Shown: positions 20,704 to 33,470, counted from the stretch's first letter. The stretch: DNA of 64,000 bases from Hsuehochloa calcarea (GCA_036346395.1 CM070603.1:27685045-27749044), one strand, 5' to 3'. Notes: generated by a model not told the origin, from the letters alone. Numbers and translations: made by a program.

Positions 20704-22980
20704 ATGGCGGGAGGATGGAGCGAGGAAAGCTGGTTCGACTTGGCGGTCTGTGAGGCGTCGACATGGATGCGGTTTCGACTACGGTAAGTGATGCATCCGC
20801 GATGGTGATGTTCCTCAGGAGATTATTCTCCGAAACCATCCCATCAATGGAGTTGAGGAGGATCCTTATCCCCACAACGTCGTCCAACGGAGGAGCCAAT
20901 TCCTCCAAGGACAAGGTCAATCCGACGAACCGCACGGGGAGGACTCACGACACAATGAGAGTTTTTCCTCTAAGTGTCCAAGTTCCCTTAAGGTGGTCCG
21001 ACACAGTGAGACAAGTCACGAAGCCACCATTCGAGGACTCCACGACATCTTGTGATCCTATCTCTCGGGGTAACTCCGGAGATAGTGGGATCAAGCATGC
21101 TTTTCCTACGAATCTGACCGTCTCTCCGCGAGATCTCATTTGCGGACGGAGGCGATTATAACCGGAGTTCCCCTACGGAGGATTACTCCAAGTCGCGAGA
21201 TGGTGTCTCTCGAGCACTCCTCAAGCGGGAGGCCTCAAGCGCAAGTGAGAATCATCAGCAGGAGGTCTTCGTCCTTCCCTCAAATCGAGTCAACCTCATG
21301 GAGGACGAAATGAGAACCCTCCCGAAGATCACGCCTGCGCCTCCTCGTAGTAATGGCAAGGGAACCACCGCGTGACGAGAGAGAACCAACACTCGATGAG
21401 CGAGAAATCCTCGACATTCTCGCACTCCAGAAGGCCTCAAAAATCGGCGGGGAGGATTTTGAGGTCATCAGAAAAAGAAAATTGCAGCCGGAAGAACACG
21501 CTGGCGCATTCAATATCGATCCACGGGAGGTACAAGAACTCCGGGACATCAGCGACTTGCTTGAGAATCCCAATCAGAGCTTGCTCGAGCGCGAGATCAC
21601 GATCTCTTTCTTTGAGAGATTGCGCAAAGGCTTGAGCTGTGATGACAAGGCTGGAAGTACCTCGTCAACAACATTCGGTAGTCGTAGCAATGCGACTTCT
21701 TGACTACTGATCAATCGAATATTTCTGCGTAGGAATCGACACGGTCATAAGTCACATCGATCTCCTATTGAGAAATACTTTTCGATCGGTGATGATCAAG
21801 TAGCCCTCAGGAGGTGATCAATCACTACTCGGCAAAGAAATTCTGCGGGTGGATTACGAGGAGTATTCCTCTCGGCGAGACCTACAACGAGCAGTCGACT
21901 GTTGCTAGGGTATCGTCGTATCGATCACTGGCGACATTAACCCTTCTTTCCTACAAAGAAGGCGTCAAGAAGTAATTACGGATGCAGGGCATTTTCGCGA
22001 CCTTGAGCGATTATTTGCCACCTCATTTCGACCGGTGAACATGGAGAAATTTGATGGATCTCAAAATCCCATCGAGTTTCTTGAGATCTATACAACAATG
22101 TCCGGCGGGGGAGGAGGAAACACGTAATGGCGAATTACCTTCCAAGCGTGCTCGAAGGATCCGCTCGATCGTGGTTATTAAACCAACCACTCGAGTCGAT
22201 CTACTCTTGGCAACACCTCTGTGATCTTCTACGAGGCAAATTTCCAAGGCACATACAACCGCCGGAAAGGAAGGCGACTTGCCGGATCAAAGCGAACAAC
22301 AACGAGACTTTGCGTCAATTCATCAAGCGCTTTAGTCGGGTTAAGTAACTCAATTAGGAAATTTCGACTCCTCTGTGATCGGGGCTTTTAAGCAAGGAGT
22401 CAGTAGTAGAAGAATAACGAGAGGATATTGCTTTAAATCCTCCCAACACCGTTCTTAGAGCTCTTTGAGATGGCGATCGATATGCAAGCGCTACGAGGCG
22501 GTCAGGTGGAATAACACTATCGATCGAAACACCGCTCTTCGAGCCGGTGAGGTTAGTAAGGACAAAAAGCAAAAAGTCAAGAAGAAAATAAAAAGTCAAA
22601 AGCCACAAACTAGTGGTTTCAAGGAGGTTTTGGTAGTAAAGATAGAGAGCCCCAAACCACCAAGTCGAACCCGATCAAGGCAAAGGTAAGCATACGATCG
22701 TAGGAGCGACAAACCAAGATGGTGTCCTTTTCATAAAAGGAAGGACATGACCTCCATAGCTGCAGAGTTTTCCAAAGAAAGCTCGGGGACTACTACAACG
22801 GCAAAGCACGCTCCCTACTCTCGGCGGTAGGACATACAGTGGTCGAGTCGTCGGATGATGAGGAGATGCCATTCCAAGATCCGCACCATACCGTTGAGCA
22901 TATCTATGGAGGATCATCGGCATACGACTCAAGCGACAACTTAAAGGCTGCGGACGAGAGGTAAATTCCATACATACTCC
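20704..22980 (+). pseudogene. Tat-2 gag remnant
   Basis: The ATG at 20704 opens MAGGWSEESWFDL, matching MAGEWNKENWFNF of Tat-1 gag, but a TAA follows after 28 codons. A variable region follows in mixed frames (open pieces at 20763-21161 and 21353-21703). The core gag domain lies at 22041-22350: MEKFDGSQNPIEFLEIYTTM, then in another frame MANYLPSVLEGSARSWLL, LCDLLRGKFPRH and LRQFIKRFSRVK. A His/Cys stretch (RWCPFHK) near 22715 may be the zinc-knuckle remnant. Gag forms the virus-like particle and binds genomic RNA. The number of breaks rules out function as read, though many breaks fall at CG dinucleotides. Confidence 0.75.
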
Positions 22981-23039
22981 TCTTGTCAATAAATTACGAA
23001 GTGGTGGAAGTTACCATCTCTTTTGAGAAGGACATTGCC

Positions 23040-25330
23040 CGATCACTATGGTCGATCAGTCGATTTCGATTGTGGTCGAACCCACCATCAACAATCGTCG
23101 GGTAAATCGAGTGTTAGTTGATGGTGGCGATTCTTTGAACATATTATTTACCAAAGCCTGGATGAGATGCAAGTACCGGGACAAAGGTAAGGCCGGTACG
23201 ATATTCCTTCCATGGAATCGTACCGGGGTCTTCGACCAAACCCATTGGCCAAGTTTCTCTTCCTTTAACATTTGGCTCGCCAAGTAATTTCGAGACGAGA
23301 AAGTCTCCTTTGATGTGGTCGATTTCGATCGGCATATAACGCCATACTCGGACGACCAACTTTGGCAAAATTCTTAATGGCTACTCATTATGGGTATCAA
23401 TGTCTTAAGATGCGAGTCCCAAAGGAGTGATCACAATTCAATGTGACAAAAGATGGCGTATAGTTGCGTATCGATCCTCGAGATGGTTGGTCAAATACCA
23501 ACTCGAGATGAAAGTCAGCCTTCGACTAGCAAGTCGAAGCCTAAAGCTGCACCAAAGCCGAGCGACCAAGTCAAAGAGGTTCCTCGGGCCTTGCAGAGAA
23601 ACCCTCGAAGATCTGTTCGCATTGGGAGACTTCGATCCCAAATAGGAAGGCGCCCTCATTACCTTCCTCCGAGCTAACGAGATGTCTTGGCGTGGCAAGC
23701 ATCCAGACATGCCGGAGTCCACGAGGAGGTGATCGAGCACGAGGCTAGCTTTACGGCTGATAAAGTACCGTAAAACAAAAATTACGGAGATTTGCCCACG
23801 ATCGGCGAGATGCTATTAAATCGAATTGGATAAGCTACTTAAGGCGGGCTTTATAAGAGAAGTCAATCACCCAGTGGTTGGCTAACCTGTAATGGTCAAA
23901 AAGTCAAGCGGCAAATGGCGTAATGCGTGACTTTCTTGATCTTAATAAAGCTTGTCCAAAAGATGATTTCCCTTTACCTCGTATTGATCACCGTTGATTC
24001 TCTGCGGGTTGTGAAATATTGAGTTTTTAGATGCATATTCGGTTATCACGGATCAATATGTGTCTAAGCGATGAAGAAAAGACCGCATTCATTACTCCAT
24101 TTGGTACCTTTTGTTATATCAAAATGCCATTTGGTCTAAAGAATGCGGTGCTTCTTTTCAACGCTTAATGCAATCGACTTTTCATCTCAATTAGGTAGAA
24201 TTTGGAAGCCTATGTTGATGACTTAGTCGTAAAAGCATTAAGAGATTTAATCATATCAGCGACCTACAAGAAACATTCGACAACCTCGAAAGCACCATTT
24301 AAAACTTAATCCAGAGAAGTGTGTGTTTGGAATTTCTTGGAAAATTGCTTGGATTCCTAGTATACGAGCGAGGAATCGAAGCAAATCTGAAAAAATAAAG
24401 GCCATCCTCGAATCGACCTCCAAACACAAAAAGGAATCGAAACTCCTTTGGGTGCATGGCGGCTTTAAGTCGTTTCATCGCACGACTAGGAGAAAAGGAC
24501 TACCTTTCTTTAAACTTCTCGGGAGACATGAAGGTTTTGAGTGGTCGAGCGAGGCAAACATTGCCTTTGAGGATGTCAAGAGGTATCTTCGAGTGCTCTG
24601 TTACGGTTTCTCCAAAGCGGAAGAGGCGCTCTTAATTTACCTAGGCGCCCGCCACGGGCGACAAGCGCGATCTTGGTCGTAGAGCGTGGCGTACAACGAC
24701 CGGTTTACTCGTGCGAAGTTTTACGGGCCTAGGGCGTTACCCTCGGGTCCAAAAACTTACATGCCCTCCTCATGTCTTGAGAAGCTGCGGCATTATTTTG
24801 GCGCACAAAATAGGCATGTTGTCACGAGTTTCCTTTAGGAGCAATCCTCCATAATAAGGAAGCAATGGGGCGCATGGCAAAATGGTCGGTCGAACTTGGG
24901 AGTTCGACCTCCATTCGTGTCGACGGCCATAAAATCCCAGATCTTGGCGGACTTTGTCGTAGAATGGACAAATCTGAACTGTTGGGGATCCCGATCTGAT
25001 TCCCGACCGATGGATGATGTACTGACGGGTCACTTACTTTAAGTGGCTCGGGTGAGGTAGTCTGGTATCTCCTCTGGAGAAACCTTAAAGTATGCCATAC
25101 AATTAAACTTTCGGGCCACTAACAATGTGGCGAATCGAAGGTTTGCTAGGTGGCATACAGTGCGAAAGCACTCTCGATTAAATCGACTACTCGTGAGAGG
25201 AGACTCTCAACTAGTCGTGAATCAAATTGGGAAAGAGTACCAATGCTCTAACTCAACAATGGCTCGGTACTTATCGAAATGCGTAAGCTAGAAAAACATT
25301 TTTAGGTTTGAGGTACAATTTATCCCTCAA
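23040..25330 (+). pseudogene. Tat-2 protease, reverse transcriptase and RNase H remnant
   Basis: Protease: IVVEPTINNRRVNRVLVDGG then DSLNILF (about 23060-23150). The active-site triad reads DGG, the variant usual for this clade. RT begins near 23780 with FDLNKACPKDDFPLPRID, then FGTFCYIKMPFGLKNA, and YVDD at 24211-24222, the catalytic motif. The RT-RNase H connection (GCMAALSRFIARLGEK-like, in shifted frames) lies at about 24440-24560. RNase H-like sequence is recognisable at about 24930-25250. Frames change every 50-150 bases, with several stops. Together these enzymes would process Gag-Pol and copy RNA into DNA. Confidence 0.75.
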
Positions 25331-26700
25331 AAGGATAATTTCCTCATGAGACCAACTTGCTCGGATGGCTTCTTCCCGATCCATAATACCAAAAGGAGTT
25401 TTCTTGGAGCAACTCCAAAAGCTGTCTCAGTCGAAGAACGAGACACCTCCTCTTGAGATGGCCTCATTAGATTACGAGGATACGGATGACTCCCATCTCG
25501 AGTATCTTTGCAAGGGTTCCGTGCGAAGATGATCTTGAGGCGGTCGATTATCCGAAAAGCCAAAATGTATACTTTGGTTGAAGGAATCCTCTATAAGCGA
25601 GGAACCCAAGGGATACTCATGCGATGCATTCCATAAAGCGAAGAATAACACTCCTTCACGATATACAGTGGCATCATGGGGCGCATGCTTCCTCTGAACA
25701 TTAGTTGGTAAAGCCTTTCGACAAGGTTTTTCTTGGCCTCTGACCACTGCGATGCTAAAGAGGTGGTTAAAAAGTGTGTCGATGCCAATTTCATGGTGAG
25801 CGGATACACCAACCGGCTCAAGCATTACAAACAATACCTCTTTCTTGGCCTTTTGCGACACAGGGCTTGACATCCTAGGACCGTTTCCCAAAGCTCCAGG
25901 AGGTTTGAATTCCTTTTGTGGCTATTGACACGTTCACAAAATGGATCGAAGTGAACTCATGCTTCGGATAACAGCAGGAGCGACAAAAGGTTCATGATGA
26001 GAAGCGTAATTAGTCGATTTGGAGTACCAAGTCGGATAATTACGAACAATAATAAACAATTACAAGTGCAAAATTTGGGAATTTTGCGGCGAGTTAGTAC
26101 CAAGTTATGCTATACATTGCACATCCCCAAAGTAATGGGGCGGTTGAGCGTTCAAGCGGCCAAATAATGCGAGGAATTAAAACTCGAGTCTTGACCCGAC
26201 ATTAGCGCTCGGGGCTTGGGTACAAGAATTACCTTCCATATTATGGGCGATTCGTACAACCACGGTCGAGCAACGGGAGAAACACCATTTTCTAGTGTTG
26301 GGCGAAGCCATGCTTCCTCGGAGCTAAAATGCAGTCGACACGAGTTGAAACCTTAAACAACTCGGACCGGGAACAACTTCGGCGAGATGACATTAACCTA
26401 CTCGAAGAGAGGAGAAACCTAGCCTTAATTAGTTCGGCGGTCTACCAACAAGCCTGCGCAATACTATGATCGTAAGGTCCAACCTCGCGACCTTCTTTGT
26501 AGGTGACTTAGTATTGAGCTCGCCAATCCAAGTCTAACAGGAATAAACTTTCCCTAAATGGGAAGGTCCTTACGATGGTCGAAGTAACTTCGGCGAGTCG
26601 ATCACGACTAGCAATGGAAGATGGGCGAGTTCTCTCAAACTCTTGGAACATCGACGATTCATAAAATTCTATGTGTGACCGATTTCTCAAGCAATAAAAG
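25331..26700 (+). pseudogene. Tat-2 integrase remnant
   Basis: The zinc-binding N-terminal part (about 25550-25830) is heavily shifted. Core hallmarks are FTKWIEV near 25930, SRFGVPSRIITN near 26010, and HPQSNGAVERSSGQIMRGI at about 26120-26180, in which the Glu of AVER is the third catalytic acid. Near 26230 the sequence LPSILWAIRTT appears in mixed frames. The C-terminal GDLVLSSPIQV and PKWEGPY at about 26500-26580 match the Tat-1 integrase remnant. The usual second Asp appears as Asn in TNNNK. The product would insert cDNA into the host genome. Confidence 0.7.
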
Positions 26701-27640
26701 TCGAGTTCTTTCTACCTCTTTTGCCTTATTTTGAGTAGTGCTTTTTAATCTTTCGACTATGATATGAAAACACCAGTTTTCTTTACTTTGGCAGCGAAAG
26801 CGTCATCTGGGCGAAACTTCTCCTCTCGCATGTGGTTACGCCCACTAGAAGAATTTCAAGCATTGACTCGTTACTCATTTTTCTTTGCCGGTACAAAGAG
26901 CGGGTTCTATCGATCGAAATGTTCTCAAAGCCAACTCTCTCAATCTTAGTCTATTTTTGATCAATTCAAAAAATATTCTAAGTAGAGTACACTTTCTTAC
27001 ATTTGTTCGACCACCTTTGATGTACTCGATTTGTTTTAAGCGGTGAAGGAAGAAACACACCTAGTCGAAGTCTTTCCTCTCGCATGTGGTCACCCACTAG
27101 AAGGAAACTTCCTAAGTTGCTCGATCTCCTACTTTTGCTCTTGGAAAAGACTTATCGAAGTCCACCAAAAAGGGCGAGCAATTACTAAAGTCCTCTAAGG
27201 CGTCTGTTTAACTCAAGTTCTTTGTTCTTGGTTCGATTAAACTAGTCGGAAATGAAAACATCATCTAGTCGAAGCCTTTCCTTTACGCACGTGGTCACGC
27301 CCACTAGAAGGAACTTCCTAGTGTCGAGTCGTTTTACTCTTTCGACCGATGCTTGACAACGTAACAAAAGCTATAAGTTAAATAAACCTCTCTTTGTTTT
27401 GAAAACCGTTTCAAACACTATTTATTTAGATTGTCTAAACAATCTAAACAAATAGTCGAGGGCTAGGATAAAGTTATTAATTTGACTTCAATTCTTAGTC
27501 TTTCATTAGTCTTTCATTCGTTTATTATCTTTTGAGTTACTAACTACTCGACAAGATGATTTTGAAATAAAGCGGATCATATATTACTCATCAACAAAAT
27601 TATGCGCCTTACAAAGTAGTTACAAGATTACTCACGAAGG
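26701..27640 (+). repeat. Tat-2 3' non-coding region with three copies of a short motif
   Basis: No coding signal. The motif CGCATGTGGTCACGCCCACT, with AGAAGGAACTTCCTA after it, occurs three times in near-identical form: about 26826-26855, 27077-27115 and 27284-27330. An inverted related copy (CCACATGCGAGAGGAGCGA) is in Tat-1 at about 33266. The spacing is about 230-250 bp, indicating an old tandem triplication. Confidence 0.6.
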
Positions 27641-30600
27641 GAGAGCCTAGTTGCATTTCCTCATACCTTTTTATAATGATTGCATTTCCACAATCAGACG
27701 ACTTGCCTCGATTCGGGACGATCGAAGTCGAAACCGATTGGTTTAACATTAAGGCGGGGATCTTGAGCTTTAAGTTTCGCCAAGCGTAACTTCTGGCTGA
27801 CTTCATTGCCTCCCTTATTGATTGACTTGATTAGCCTTGAGTGGTCACCATTTCTTGCAATTTTCCGACTTGTTCTCCAATAGTACTTGTGTGGCGACTA
27901 TAGTATCTTCTCGAGGAGTTTTCCCTCGGAATGTAGCTCACTAAGCACATTGTTCGAGAGAGTGATGTTGCCTTGAAGACTAGTCTTCATCGACTCCATC
28001 TCTGTTGGGTACAAGTCGAAGCCTCATGAGCTTTTGTTCTCGACCACTTGTTACGAAAAGAATAATACTGTCAAACAAAAATACTTCTAGAGGAACATAA
28101 CACAAAGATATTTGTAGGTAAAGCATTTCTTACCTACTAATTGAGAATCAATTTCTTGACCTCTTGCGATGGAAAGCAGCGGTTTGACATGCTTTTGCTC
28201 CCACGCTCGATGTCCTCTGCATTCATCTTAGCAATGCGGACGGACTCATTGCGAATCAAGGTCTTTGCTTGGATTTCACCTCAAGGATTCTCAATTGGGC
28301 AGCAATTTACGAACAAGGAATTGACATTAAAAGGAAAACACTCAAAAGGACAACGGTAAAGAGTTACTTACACGTGACTTGAGTTCTCGAACCTCAAGTT
28401 CTTGATCCTTATTCTTGGTAATGCGGAAAACTCTGAATGACCAAGATTTGTCTCAACTTGATCAGAGCTTCTTCATCTCATTTTCTTTATCTGAAGAAGA
28501 AATGAGAGTTAGGTAAAGGTTAAAACTCAAAAGCAGTCTTAAGTTCGGCACTTCTTTGTTTATTTTTTCCTGCAATTTCTTAGATCACGAGACAACCTCT
28601 CGAAGTCTTTCAGAGAGGTTAATACTTCATTCCTTAGCCTCCTCGACTCCTCTTTTTCATAGTCGAGCGAGTGGCTAAGGTCTTTGAATCCTTATTTAAC
28701 CTACAAAGGGCGAGAGATGGAGATAAAAATCAGTAGAATGGTTATAAATACTTCTACAACCACCGACCTAGTCGTAAGTTTTTACTGCGACTACGAATGG
28801 TTGTAAGTCTTTCTGCGACCACTATACGGTCGTAAGTAGTAAATAAGCTTTTTACGACTAATACTTTGTCATGAGTTTCTTCCATGACTATTCTCGTAAA
28901 GCATTATCTGAAGTATTTAAGTCGAAAACAACTATGAATGATAAGTGACTTACCACCTCTCTGCCTCTGCGCGAGTAGTTCTTTCTCTGTCTTAGCTCTA
29001 AAAGTTGTCGATGATACTCACGACAACGACAATTTGCTCGAGCTTTACGCAAAAGAAAGCAGTAAGAAAGGAAGAAAAGCCACGGATATAAGTATTACGA
29101 GAGATACTTACATTCATAGTCGTCTAGCAAGCGTTGAATATACAAAGTCAGGTCTTTGACTTATCTATCCTCGCAACTTTGTCCCACCACACCTTCTCAA
29201 GGCGCTCGTTATCAAAAGTATTCTCCATATTGGGAATATCTTTGGGATGGGGACTCGATCACGAGATTTGTAGCGAGAAGACCCTCTGACGGAGGCGAGG
29301 ACCAAAGAAGTCACCACAAGTCGAAATTTTCTCCTACATTTACGTAACTTCTCTTTGGGTAGGGAAGGCGCCTCCTACATTTTCCTTCCAGTGGTGCGCG
29401 GTGTTCACCACCTTGACCGGAGGCTTCCACAGTTTGCCTCTGTTGTTTCTCGATCTCGGCGATCGTGCGACCACCTCAACGAATGGCGCTACCTCAAGAG
29501 TCGTAGCTACAATTCAGCGGTGTGAGAGTCACTCAGGAGTCTCGACTTCATCGACCACAGGGCCAAGGGTGATGCTTGACCACCTCCATTGCTACCTCCC
29601 GATGGCGGAAGGGATGGCAATGGACTTCTCGTGAAGCATTCCTGGAAATTTGAAGGAGTCGGGTGAAATAAAGAAAAGCAAATCGGGTTGTGAAAAGAAA
29701 AAGGTAAATGTCGTTCTTACACTTTAGTACATTTCACATACCTCGCACCTGGTCTTAACGGGAATTTTGGAGCAATCCTCCCAGCGGAGGACCTCTTCTT
29801 CTCCACGACCACGTCAGTGAGGTTCAACAATTGGCTCATTTCGACCACGTCAGTCGTAGAGTTGGAAACGAGGACCGGGGCTCTAGTTCCACTGATCCTC
29901 TGGATGGGCGAGATCGGTCTCGACCATTCGAGCGACCTTGCCCTCGGTGTAGGTTGTCTTGATCGCACCCTCCTTCATAAAAGACATAAAATCTTTCGGT
30001 TCTCCTTTCTAGTTGCTTAACAAAACTAGGAGTGGCACCAGCTGCGAAAGATTAGTGTCATAATAAAGGGTACCTTAGCCTTGCGAGGTTTACGCAAGAG
30101 GTTGGTTGCTTCAACCTCCTCGGCCCGGCGGCTGCGACCTCGGCTTGGATACAACTACAGTGCTGCGCGGCCTTGTAGAGAGTGCGGTCGAAAGACCGAG
30201 CTCGAGCTGCTCCCCCTTGTCGGCGATTTTATAAGTCGGCGTCTCTTCGTAGGAGAAGTCGAGCCTTTGTCTTTCGACAACCCGGCGCCAATAGTCATCG
30301 AGCGACTTCTTCGTCGTCTGGCGATTTTCCATGCCTACTTTACGTAAAGCAAAGCGAGAAAAGAAGAATCACTAATTAGTCGTAAGTTATTTCTCGACTA
30401 GAACTAAGTCGTAAGTATTTCTCGACTTTTTATTGATTATAAGATATTCTCGATCACCATTAGTCGTAAGTATCTTCTCGACTATAAAGTCCTAAAGAAA
30501 GAATCGGACTTTTGATTACCTTTAGGCGCTCTATCCTTTCATCTGCGGACAAAGCCGCGATGACTTGAGAACCGCCCCTCGGGTGGCGGGGACTTCTCAC

Positions 30601-31406
30601 GAGATGAGTCGACTCAGAGTCAACCTCGGCTGTGAAAGATGCAATAATAGCAGATAAAATATTAGACAAGGTTGGGAAAAACCAAGCGGAGAACTAAGTC
30701 GACAATTGCTTACCCTCCTCGTAGTCTCTGGTGGGGTCTCCTCTCCCAGTACCTCCACATAGGAGATGCTCGTTTCTTGAGAGGATGATTAGGCGTGTGA
30801 TGAAATCCTTCACCACATGCCATCCGGTCAACCCTTCTTCCTTCAAGTCCTTAATGGCTTGAATATAAGGGCTAATCGGTGATATCTTGAGGTTGAATCC
30901 ATGAAGATTTCTTTTAATGACCTTCCCCACGAAAGAAAGGTGTCTTGAGGTGACCTTCGGTAGAACCACCTCTTCCTCGGCCCGACCACGAAGGCCGGGT
31001 AAAGCTCTGAATGTACTCCTTCGACTTGAGTCGTGGAGCTTGAACCACGACTTCGGCGATTCGGTTTGTCGAGCCATCCCATAATAATATTGGAGCACTC
31101 GAGATCCGCGGAATCCCAGTGCGCCTCGCGCGGATATACGAACACACTCAACATGGTAATGGAATTGGGACCTAAGTTCACGGTTCCACCCCAAAGTGTT
31201 AAGTACTCTGTAAGAAAGGGTGGGCGGTGTCGAAGGCGCACTCTGTCACGCTTGGAAGGCGAGGATTTGCCCATTTTCCCCGATGGCGATCTTTGCCCGA
31301 TAGCGGAATCCACTTCACGAGCCTTTTACGGAATCTTCGGCATCAACCAAGATCTTGATCTTAGCGCATCCATCTCGATTCCTCCCATTGAAACTCTCTT
31401 GGCCAT
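27640..31406 (-). pseudogene. Tat-2 antisense aORF with gypsy-type transposase-like domain
   Basis: On the strand opposite to gag-pol. The ATG at 31404-31406 opens MAKRVSMGGIEMDALR, matching the Tat-1 and Tat-3 aORF starts. The domain follows in two alternating frames: VNLGPNSITMLSVFVY, LQYYYGMARQTESP, LKLHDSSRRS-like, IQAIKDLKEEGLTGWHVVKD. An intron at 30630-30713 and a GTAATC donor near 30520 match Tat-1 positions. A long Lys/Glu/Ser-rich region, probably coiled coil, fills about 30400-28000. The end carries ITLSNNVLSEL and LRLAKLKAQDPRLNV. The window gives no catalytic residues for any reaction. Because the ORF is antisense it needs its own promoter or one in the 3' LTR. Frames are broken, but conservation across three elements suggests it was once selected. 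Confidence 0.7.
30630..30713 (-). other. Conserved intron in the Tat-2 aORF
   Basis: The 84-bp minus-strand intron starts GTAAGCAATT and ends TTTCACAG. It has the same codon and phase (after DYEEG) as the 74-bp intron 4406-4479 of Tat-1. Length and borders fit plant spliceosomal introns. Confidence 0.7.
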
Positions 31407-31639
31407 TTCGCTCGAAGCAAGAAGTTTTTGATTGGGTTAGCGTGAGAAGATGAAACCTAGTCGAGGGCGGAGAAAGCAAGAACTCGAAGAACGGCGGAGT
31501 GATTTGGGGAAAAGTAAAACCCAAGTCTACCTCTGGTAAGTTTTATAACATTACGATCTCGCGCTTGAAAACCGTCTCGTCTATAGTGCAGTAGGAGTTG
31601 GTTGTACGCCCGGGCAGCTTCATCGGACAAGTGCGAGAG

Positions 31640-32110
31640 AGCGGTTGCAATTCCCGGATGGTCGATCGAGAAAAATTAGGTGCGTATTGTCACCCCCAAG
31701 CGAAATTACATTCTTGACCAAGTATTGCTGGTCGAAGGAAGTATCAATCGGAAGGGCTTTTTTCTCCGATTCCCTACTCGACCACGGGGCGGTCGTAGGA
31801 GTTTTCTGACTTTTAGTAGTAAGCAATCTTCACGGTGCGATCACTTGGAACCGTCTCATCAACAGATCTGTAGAGATCGTTTGCAATTCCCAGATGGTTT
31901 GTTGGAAAGATATGTTTGTTTTATCACCTCCAAGTAAAGTTACTTTCGACCAAGTCTTTACGGTCAAAGGAAGTATCAATCGGAAGGGTTTTTCTACGAT
32001 CGCCCTACTACTACTACTACGCAGTTGTAGGGGTTCTTATGACTTTTTGATAGTTGTAAGCAACCTTCTTGACCAAGCAAATTCCTGGTCAAAGTAGCAC
32101 TCAAATATCG
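31640..32110. repeat. Tandem repeat of about 236 bp between aORF start and 3' LTR of Tat-2
   Basis: TTGCAATTCCCGGATGG at 31645 recurs as TTGCAATTCCCAGATGG at 31881. GGAAGTATCAATCGGAAGGG follows in both, and a shortened third copy (GACCAAGCAAATTCCTGGTC) starts near 32074. Tat-3 has the same arrangement at about 63064 and 63299. The repeats occupy the region where an aORF promoter would lie. Confidence 0.75.
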
Positions 32111-32214
32111 AAGAGTTCTTCCTTCGACTATTGTTCTATGACATTTTCATAGTCGTAAGACCATTCTGAAACCTTCACCAAGTAAGTTACTTTCACTTGA
32201 AGTTGGGGGCTAGA

Positions 32215-33002
32215 TGGCGAGGATCTAATAATCCTCGTTTTATCTTTATCTATAATTCTTATTATGGGTAAATATGATGTCACATAGTCCCCGAGAGTAC
32301 CCCTTATTTCTATAAGGAGAGGCCTAACCATTGATTGTAAGTTCTTCTACAATCACCCCCATAGTCGTAAGTTCTTCTACGACTACATCATGATCGTAAA
32401 TCCTTCTCGACCACTACATAATCGTAAGTCCATCTCACGATCACTACGGTCGTAGGTTCTTCTCGGCGCTACGATCGTAAGTCCTTCTACGACCGGAAAA
32501 CTACGACCACCTTATAATCAAACCTACGAGACGAGTAGGTCCAATTGATTAAGGAATCGAGCGGTCTACGCACTATTATTCCGCGTATTAATGGTGTGTA
32601 AATACCCATTATCTCTGGAAGATAATTGCGGACGGCGTGAAGAAGTCAAGCGCCGGTAATTACTGCCATCATGCGCGATTACTACATTAATTAGGCACAT
32701 CTCATGAGACAAAGCGGCTACTTCTTCACGACTATATAAGGGCATCAAGCGAGAGAGACAAAGGGGAAAAGGGCGACGACAAACAAGGGCTAGTCAAGTA
32801 GAAACACAAGCACTATTCTCTGTAATAGTTTTAGTCCTTTCTTTGGATCATCAAGAATACCATACACACGGGATTAGGGTTATTATTCTCTCGGAGAAGG
32901 CTGAACTGTCTAAACATCCGTGTCAATCCACTCTGCGTGATCTCATCCTTAGGAGACCCCGAATCAAATAATCTTTACGTAAGATCGGTTCTAATACAGA
33001 CA
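32215..33002 (+). repeat. Tat-2 3' LTR
   Basis: Preceded by the polypurine tract TGAAGTTGGGGGCTAGA (32198-32214). Starts TGGCGAGGATC, one base different from the 5' LTR, and ends AATACAGACA where the family has AATACACCGACA. The dyad array spans about 32332-32535 and the TATA box 32732-32740. The last 260 bp are nearly identical to the 5' LTR. Confidence 0.9.
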
Positions 33003-33470
33003 AGCGGGGATCACGTGTAGAAAGAAAAAGCTTCGACTAGGTGGTGTTACTTTCTTTGACTAGGTTTACCATAATCTAGCGTATTAAGAGTAGTCAGACA
33101 AGCTATGGAATCTTAACTCACTTAGAAAGCATCTAAGTTAATAATTCAAAAGAGTTTTCTATAAATTATTTCAACCACATTTTGTTAATCCCAATTTCTT
33201 TGTGTTGGCGACAAAAGTTAGGAACGGATCGACACTATAAAGTTTCTTCCGATTAGGCGGGACCACATGCGAGAGGAGCGATTCAACTAGGTGATGTTAC
33301 CCTCCTTGACTAGTGTAAAGAAGGCAGAGTGTTTAAAGAGTGCTCAAAAAATCATCAAGTGTTGCTCAATGTATATTTTAAGACAACAAAGATTGGAGAA
33401 AGTATAAACTTTATTGAGAATGTAAGAGATTACACATAGAATTTGCGTAGTTGATCGATATTCCATAAGT
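33003..33470 (-). other. Tat-1 3' non-coding region (continued)
   Basis: Begins with AGCGG, the second copy of the Tat-2 target duplication. It contains inverted relatives of the Tat-2 3' repeat motif near 33040 and 33266. No ORF is supported. Confidence 0.55.

Larger units (their letters stand above)
19836..33002 (+). mobile_element. Tat-2: Tat-like Ty3/Gypsy element with antisense aORF
   Basis: LTRs are 19836-20626 and 32215-33002, highly similar except at CpG-adjacent indels. The primer site is at 20631-20650 and the polypurine tract at 32198-32214. Order: gag, protease, RT, RNase H and integrase on plus (20704 to about 26700), 3' non-coding repeats, then the aORF on minus (31406 to about 27640). 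The flanking pentamers AGCAG and AGCGG differ at one base and are taken as the target duplication. It sits in the pol-aORF spacer of Tat-1. All frames are interrupted many times. Confidence 0.85.

Noticed and set aside
20704..26700. Whether any element could be an integrated plant virus or carry an env-like gene
   Set aside because: Domain order, LTRs, primer sites and target duplications are those of LTR retrotransposons; no movement-protein, coat or envelope-like sequence was seen.
28938..30379. Several plus-strand ORFs over the Tat-2 aORF region
   Set aside because: They are antisense shadows of the minus-strand aORF, with no family resemblance and no counterpart in Tat-1 or Tat-3.
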